A stretch of 64,000 nt of DNA from the NCBI GenBank assembly GCA_963576735.1, contig OY755182.1, positions 1,550,001 through 1,614,000 of the forward strand. Reading direction: 5' to 3'. This DNA comes from Bedellia somnulentella (taxonomy: Eukaryota > Arthropoda > Insecta > Lepidoptera > Bedelliidae). The notes below the pieces were generated by a model. That model ran no database searches. It was given only the letters and a program-made list of their open reading frames with translations, and had not been told where the DNA came from. The position numbers were made by a program, and so were the translations under genes. Position 1 is the first letter of the stretch; the number at the start of each line of letters is the position of its first letter. Shown here piece by piece: positions 60,637-64,000 of this stretch.

Positions 60637-61130
60637 ACATAACATAAACATAACATAAACGTTCACGCCGTTTATCCCCGAAGGGGTTGGCAGAGGTACC
60701 AATACTTCTGAACTCACATGGCAGCGCCATCTAGTGTCCAGAGAAGGTACCCACGTTTTGCTTGGACAGTGTACTCACGTGATAGGGGGCAGGCCTATCG
60801 CCGTTTTTGTACGAACACACTGTCACATGACTAAGTACGACTTAGTTATGTGGGTTTCCTCACGATGTTTTCCCTCACCGTTAACAACCATGATAAATTA
60901 ACCACACATATGACTTTATAAAAGACAAATTGGTGTAGGCCCGACCCAGGATTGGAACTCACGCCCTTCTGTTTTCAGGCGGGTGTTCTACCCACTGGAC
61001 TATCATGTCGTGATAAATTAACCACACATATGTCTTTAGAAAAGACAAATTGGTGTAGGCCCGACCCGGGATTTGAACATTAGTCGTTTGCACGAAAACC
61101 GGTGTTCTACCCATTGAGCTATCACGTCGC
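60637..61130 (-). mobile_element. Family-B SINE with duplicated tRNA-like head
   Basis: Complete body and head to about 61009, then a second head (61010-61130). Both have 'gacaaattggtgtaggcccg' and a B box; the two heads differ in the A-box region ('ggactatcatg' versus 'gagctatcacg'). Confidence 0.88.
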
Positions 61131-61181
61131 CGACGTAATTCAAATTAATGTTGGATTGTGACACTTTAGGCTGTCTCAATA

Positions 61182-61618
61182 GGCTATTTGACTAAGTTTT
61201 GAAAACTATCTTACGGTGTTAATTTGTTTATAAGAAGCCCTAATCAAATATTGTTCTGTCTTCATTTTTGCTATTTTATTAAAAAATCGAAAAATAAAAT
61301 GCAATATTCAAATATGCCGCGAAAACGCGACTTTAAGTAATATGGCGGCTGTAGCACAAATGACGTCAATTCCGCATTAACCACCAATGAGCGAAGCGAT
61401 ACACAGTCTGTTTATGTGCAATCTACGTCATTATAGAAACAGCCAATCACGGTCGTTTTTAGTCACGTGACAGTTGCATCAAAAATACTTATTTTAGAAG
61501 ACGGATTTTAATGAAATAATGCAATATTTTTATCTCGCATATATTGCTCCAAAAAAGAAATATTAAGACTAATGAAATAAAAGAAATGTATATTTTTATT
61601 ACAGTCAAATAGCCTATT
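61182..61618. mobile_element. MITE family D, best-preserved copy
   Basis: 'caataggctatttgactaag' and 'cagtcaaatagcctattg' ends; interior as in 30993-31438, GTCACGTGAC at 61462-61471. Confidence 0.9.
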
Positions 61619-61782
61619 GAGAATATCACGTTTTGCTTGGACAGTGCATTCATCACGTGAGAGGGGCAGGTTTCTCGTCATTTTGTACGAATACACTGTC
61701 TGTAGATGTATAAGTCAGCCGTATGGGATTTCTCACAATGATTTCCTTCACCCTTAACATCCTCGATATATCTACCACAGTA
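61619..61782 (-). mobile_element. Family-B SINE, body fragment
   Basis: 'cacgttttgcttggacagtg', 'catcacgtgagaggggcagg', 'gtacgaatacactgtc'. Diverged, and directly adjoins MITE D. Confidence 0.75.
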
Positions 61783-62240
61783 GAATATGCCCAACTGCAT
61801 GAGGAGCGGTGTAGTGTAGTTCGTGGTTGTTCCTATCTTATTTGTTTAATGAGTGCTATAATTCATTAACTAAAACGTAAGCTATGTAATGCCGGCTTAC
61901 ACAGCTTACGTTTTACGTTCAGCCACACACAAACACACATACACACACAAATAGTCGTCTAAAGACATCCAAATGTTGCTATAGGTTTGTAAAATATAGT
62001 TTTTTTTTCTGTAAGTTAGATATTCTGATTTATTATTTTTAACGTTATTCTAATATCTATTATCATTTACTGTTATTTCACGTTTTATTCCCTGTTTAAT
62101 ATAAAAAAATTGGAACTGTATAAATCTAACGTTAAACATTACTACTAAATATCGCGATACAGGCTCAGCCTAGTGCGTGGGAAAATGTATTGTCAAGAAC
62201 CATATGCACAGTTACTTTGGAAAATAAACGATTATTATTA
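61783..62240. other. PIK3C3 intron, unassigned
   Basis: Short CA-rich patch at 61923-61950; a possible retroposon end 'aaaataaacgattattatta' at 62220-62240. Confidence 0.3.
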
Positions 62241-62241
62241 T

Positions 62242-62330
62242 ATGGGTACCATCCAACTCCCAAAAGCGGCTGAAACCCCATAATTGTGAAGCACTGGCCA
62301 CCTCTATTTGGGATTTAAATTCATGAGAAG
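62242..62330 (+). mobile_element. Family-A SINE 3' fragment, old
   Basis: 'ccatccaactcccaaaagcg', 'gctgaaacc', 'gggatttaaattcatgag'. Confidence 0.5.
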
Positions 62331-63274
62331 AAATTTTTTTTTTTTTTTTTAATAATAATAAATCTTTATTTCCAAAAAATTGTAATATTACAGTCTATAC
62401 AGTAAAGTAATAATATGAACAGAGCTGTATTTCACAATAGTACTTAATTAATGGTACAACCGATACCTAATAAAGGGTAACCTGTGCTATAGGTACCGGT
62501 AAAAAACATCAGTGACGCTAAGAATACAAAATCAGCACTGCGTGCGTAAAAGAACATTAAGCACTAAACTAAAGAATTACACCAAATTAAAAAAAACTAC
62601 TAAAACATTCAAAATAAAACACAGAAGTTGTAGAAAAAGGAAACTTAAACTAGGTGTGAAGTAAAATAAATATGTTAAGTAAATAAATATTTATAGTGTT
62701 TTATGTAATAAAATATAATGTAAATAGGTTTATAAATATAAATATTATAAAATAATATAAATATACATTAATATCTTAAAATATACATATATAATAATAA
62801 TAATACCTTTAATAATCATACTAAGAAAAACAGAATAATGATAGTTCAAGTCAGTATAGATAGGAAGTTCTCTGTTTCCTCATAAGATAGAGTTTGAAGC
62901 CACGTATTTAGTTTTTGCTTGAGACCGAAATTATTTAAATCATAAATGCCGAGTTTACTGTTTAATTGGAAATACGGTGTAAGCTATTTATATACGTAAC
63001 AATTTATTCAAGTTTAAGGGTTAAGGAGAATGAACTATCTACAAAAAGAGGATCGAGTGAACCTTGATAACCCGGTTTTGATACGTTCCTTATTGAATAT
63101 GCAGAGGGCAATGCTCGATGCATTTCACTACCAAATAAAGTGGGGTATTTGTGCCAATAAATTATGGATTTGATGACGATTGTGATATAGAATTTACGTA
63201 ATCAAAATAGACTAGGTTCATCTAGGTTCACCAAAATTGTAATGGACGTAAAAAAATATGTGTGTTGACGAGTT
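62331..63274. other. AT-rich intron with T-tract
   Basis: T-tract at 62335-62351 followed by AT-rich DNA ('taataataataaatctttat'), which may be the reversed tail of a retroposon; no coding match. AATAAT repeats near 62800. Confidence 0.35.
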
Positions 63275-63400
63275 TCTTACGGGTTCTTCTCTCAACAAAA
63301 CACCTTTCGAATCCGAAGTAAACTTAGTATTAGGTTGAAATTTGACGTTCAAAAAACAAAGATTTATCTTTTTACTTTGAAATAAATAATTATTTTATTT
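63275..63400 (+). mobile_element. 3' end of a non-LTR element related to 44560-45694
   Basis: 'ttcttctct', 'acacctttcgaa', 'tttgacgttcaaaaaa', 'ctttgaaataaa' in the same order as 45566-45670. Confidence 0.6.
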
Positions 63401-63522
63401 TTATCTACTTGTGTGTAAAGTTTTCACCTAACCAAACCTATATTCACGGGTATATATCCCAAAAGTGAGTAGTCAGCGGTATTGTTGATTCCAAAGCTCT
63501 GGATACCTTGGTTAGTTAATAG

Positions 63523-63777
63523 CTATTACATACATACATACATATACTCACGGCTATAATTCCCTAGAAGGGGTAGCCAGAGCTAAGGAATTAGAAATCC
63601 CTCAGCCACTTTTGGAAAGTTGAGTGGGGAAAAGATGGTAAAACAAAGGTATTTGGTGATGGGTGTCCAACCGCATCGCCCAAAAATCCCATAAAAGCCC
63701 CAATACCGTTAGTCGCCTCTTACGTACACCCACCGGAAGAAACGGGGTAGCGCTATTCTAAGCCGGCGCTACACAGT
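63523..63777 (-). mobile_element. Family-A SINE
   Basis: Full length with a long (CATA)n tail; flanks 'gttagttaatagcta' and 'gttagatatagct' look like an imperfect target duplication. Confidence 0.9.
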
Positions 63778-63825
63778 TAGATATAGCTGTTAGTATAAAT
63801 ATATAAGTTAATCTTTATTCACATA

Positions 63826-64000
63826 ACATATAATAATATAACATAAACATAAACGTTCACGCCGAATATCCCCGAAGGGGTTGGCAGAGGTACTAATACT
63901 TCTGAACATCACGTGACTTGGTCACCTGGTGTTCAGAGTACCCACGTTTTGCATGGACAGTGCACTCACGTGATAGGGGGCAGGCCTATCGCCGTTTTGT
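63826..64000 (-). mobile_element. Family-B SINE, cut by the window edge
   Basis: Tail 'acataacatataataatata', hairpin CCCCGAAGGGG, two TCACGTGA octamers, up to 'cctatcgccgttttgt' at the edge. Confidence 0.92.

Noticed and set aside
58501..64000. More PIK3C3 N-terminal exons
   Set aside because: No C2-domain block with splice sites was recognised on the minus strand; they are probably beyond the window.

Overview
This is a window of eukaryotic, insect-type nuclear DNA, almost certainly lepidopteran. It has long AT-rich introns with GT-AG junctions, many tRNA-headed SINEs with TATG-type tails, and 3' ends of non-LTR elements with the 'GGAAGAGATCGCTTTTAGCG' type of tail that I associate with moth and butterfly genomes (recalled, not searched). 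No bacterial or organellar features were seen. Species cannot be named from sequence alone.

Four conserved host genes were found by joining exons and checking every splice phase. (1) The 5' end of NOL6/Nrap (minus, 1118 to the left edge), an SSU-processome factor. (2) The NAD-dependent isocitrate dehydrogenase alpha subunit gene IDH3A (minus, 25300 to 3496). It has two candidate first exons and two alternative last exons, each last exon with its own poly(A) signal. (3) VPS33B (plus, 25813-30446), two exons, divergent from IDH3A over a 512-base shared promoter region. (4) PIK3C3/VPS34, the class III PI 3-kinase (minus, 58500 to 32958). Twelve exons are visible and the N-terminal C2 part lies beyond the right edge. 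VPS33B and PIK3C3 converge tail to tail.

Most of the remaining sequence is transposable elements. The largest is an apparently intact 8.56-kb BEL/Pao LTR element (49261-57823) in a PIK3C3 intron. Its 222-base LTRs read as identical, it has 5-base target duplications, and a single 2575-codon frame carries gag, protease, RT/RNase H, integrase and an envelope-like domain. Two 5'-truncated non-LTR elements (44560-45694, 46138-48420) sit in another PIK3C3 intron among decayed partial copies of a PIK3C3 exon separated by TAG-rich satellite. About thirty copies of a ~245-base SINE (family A here), about fifteen of a tRNA-headed SINE (family B), a third small family (C), an RTE fragment and several MITE families fill the rest.

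The observations I rate highest are: a short 3' hairpin followed by a TATG-rich tail shared by SINE families A, B, C and the RTE fragment; the envelope-bearing BEL element; the alternative terminal exons of IDH3A; a frameshifted duplicate IDH3A exon that keeps its splice acceptor; the PIK3C3 exon-plus-satellite array; and a tandem duplication (34085-35464) whose two copies serve as each other's empty sites for two different insertions. Family letters (A-H, T) are labels used only in this report.
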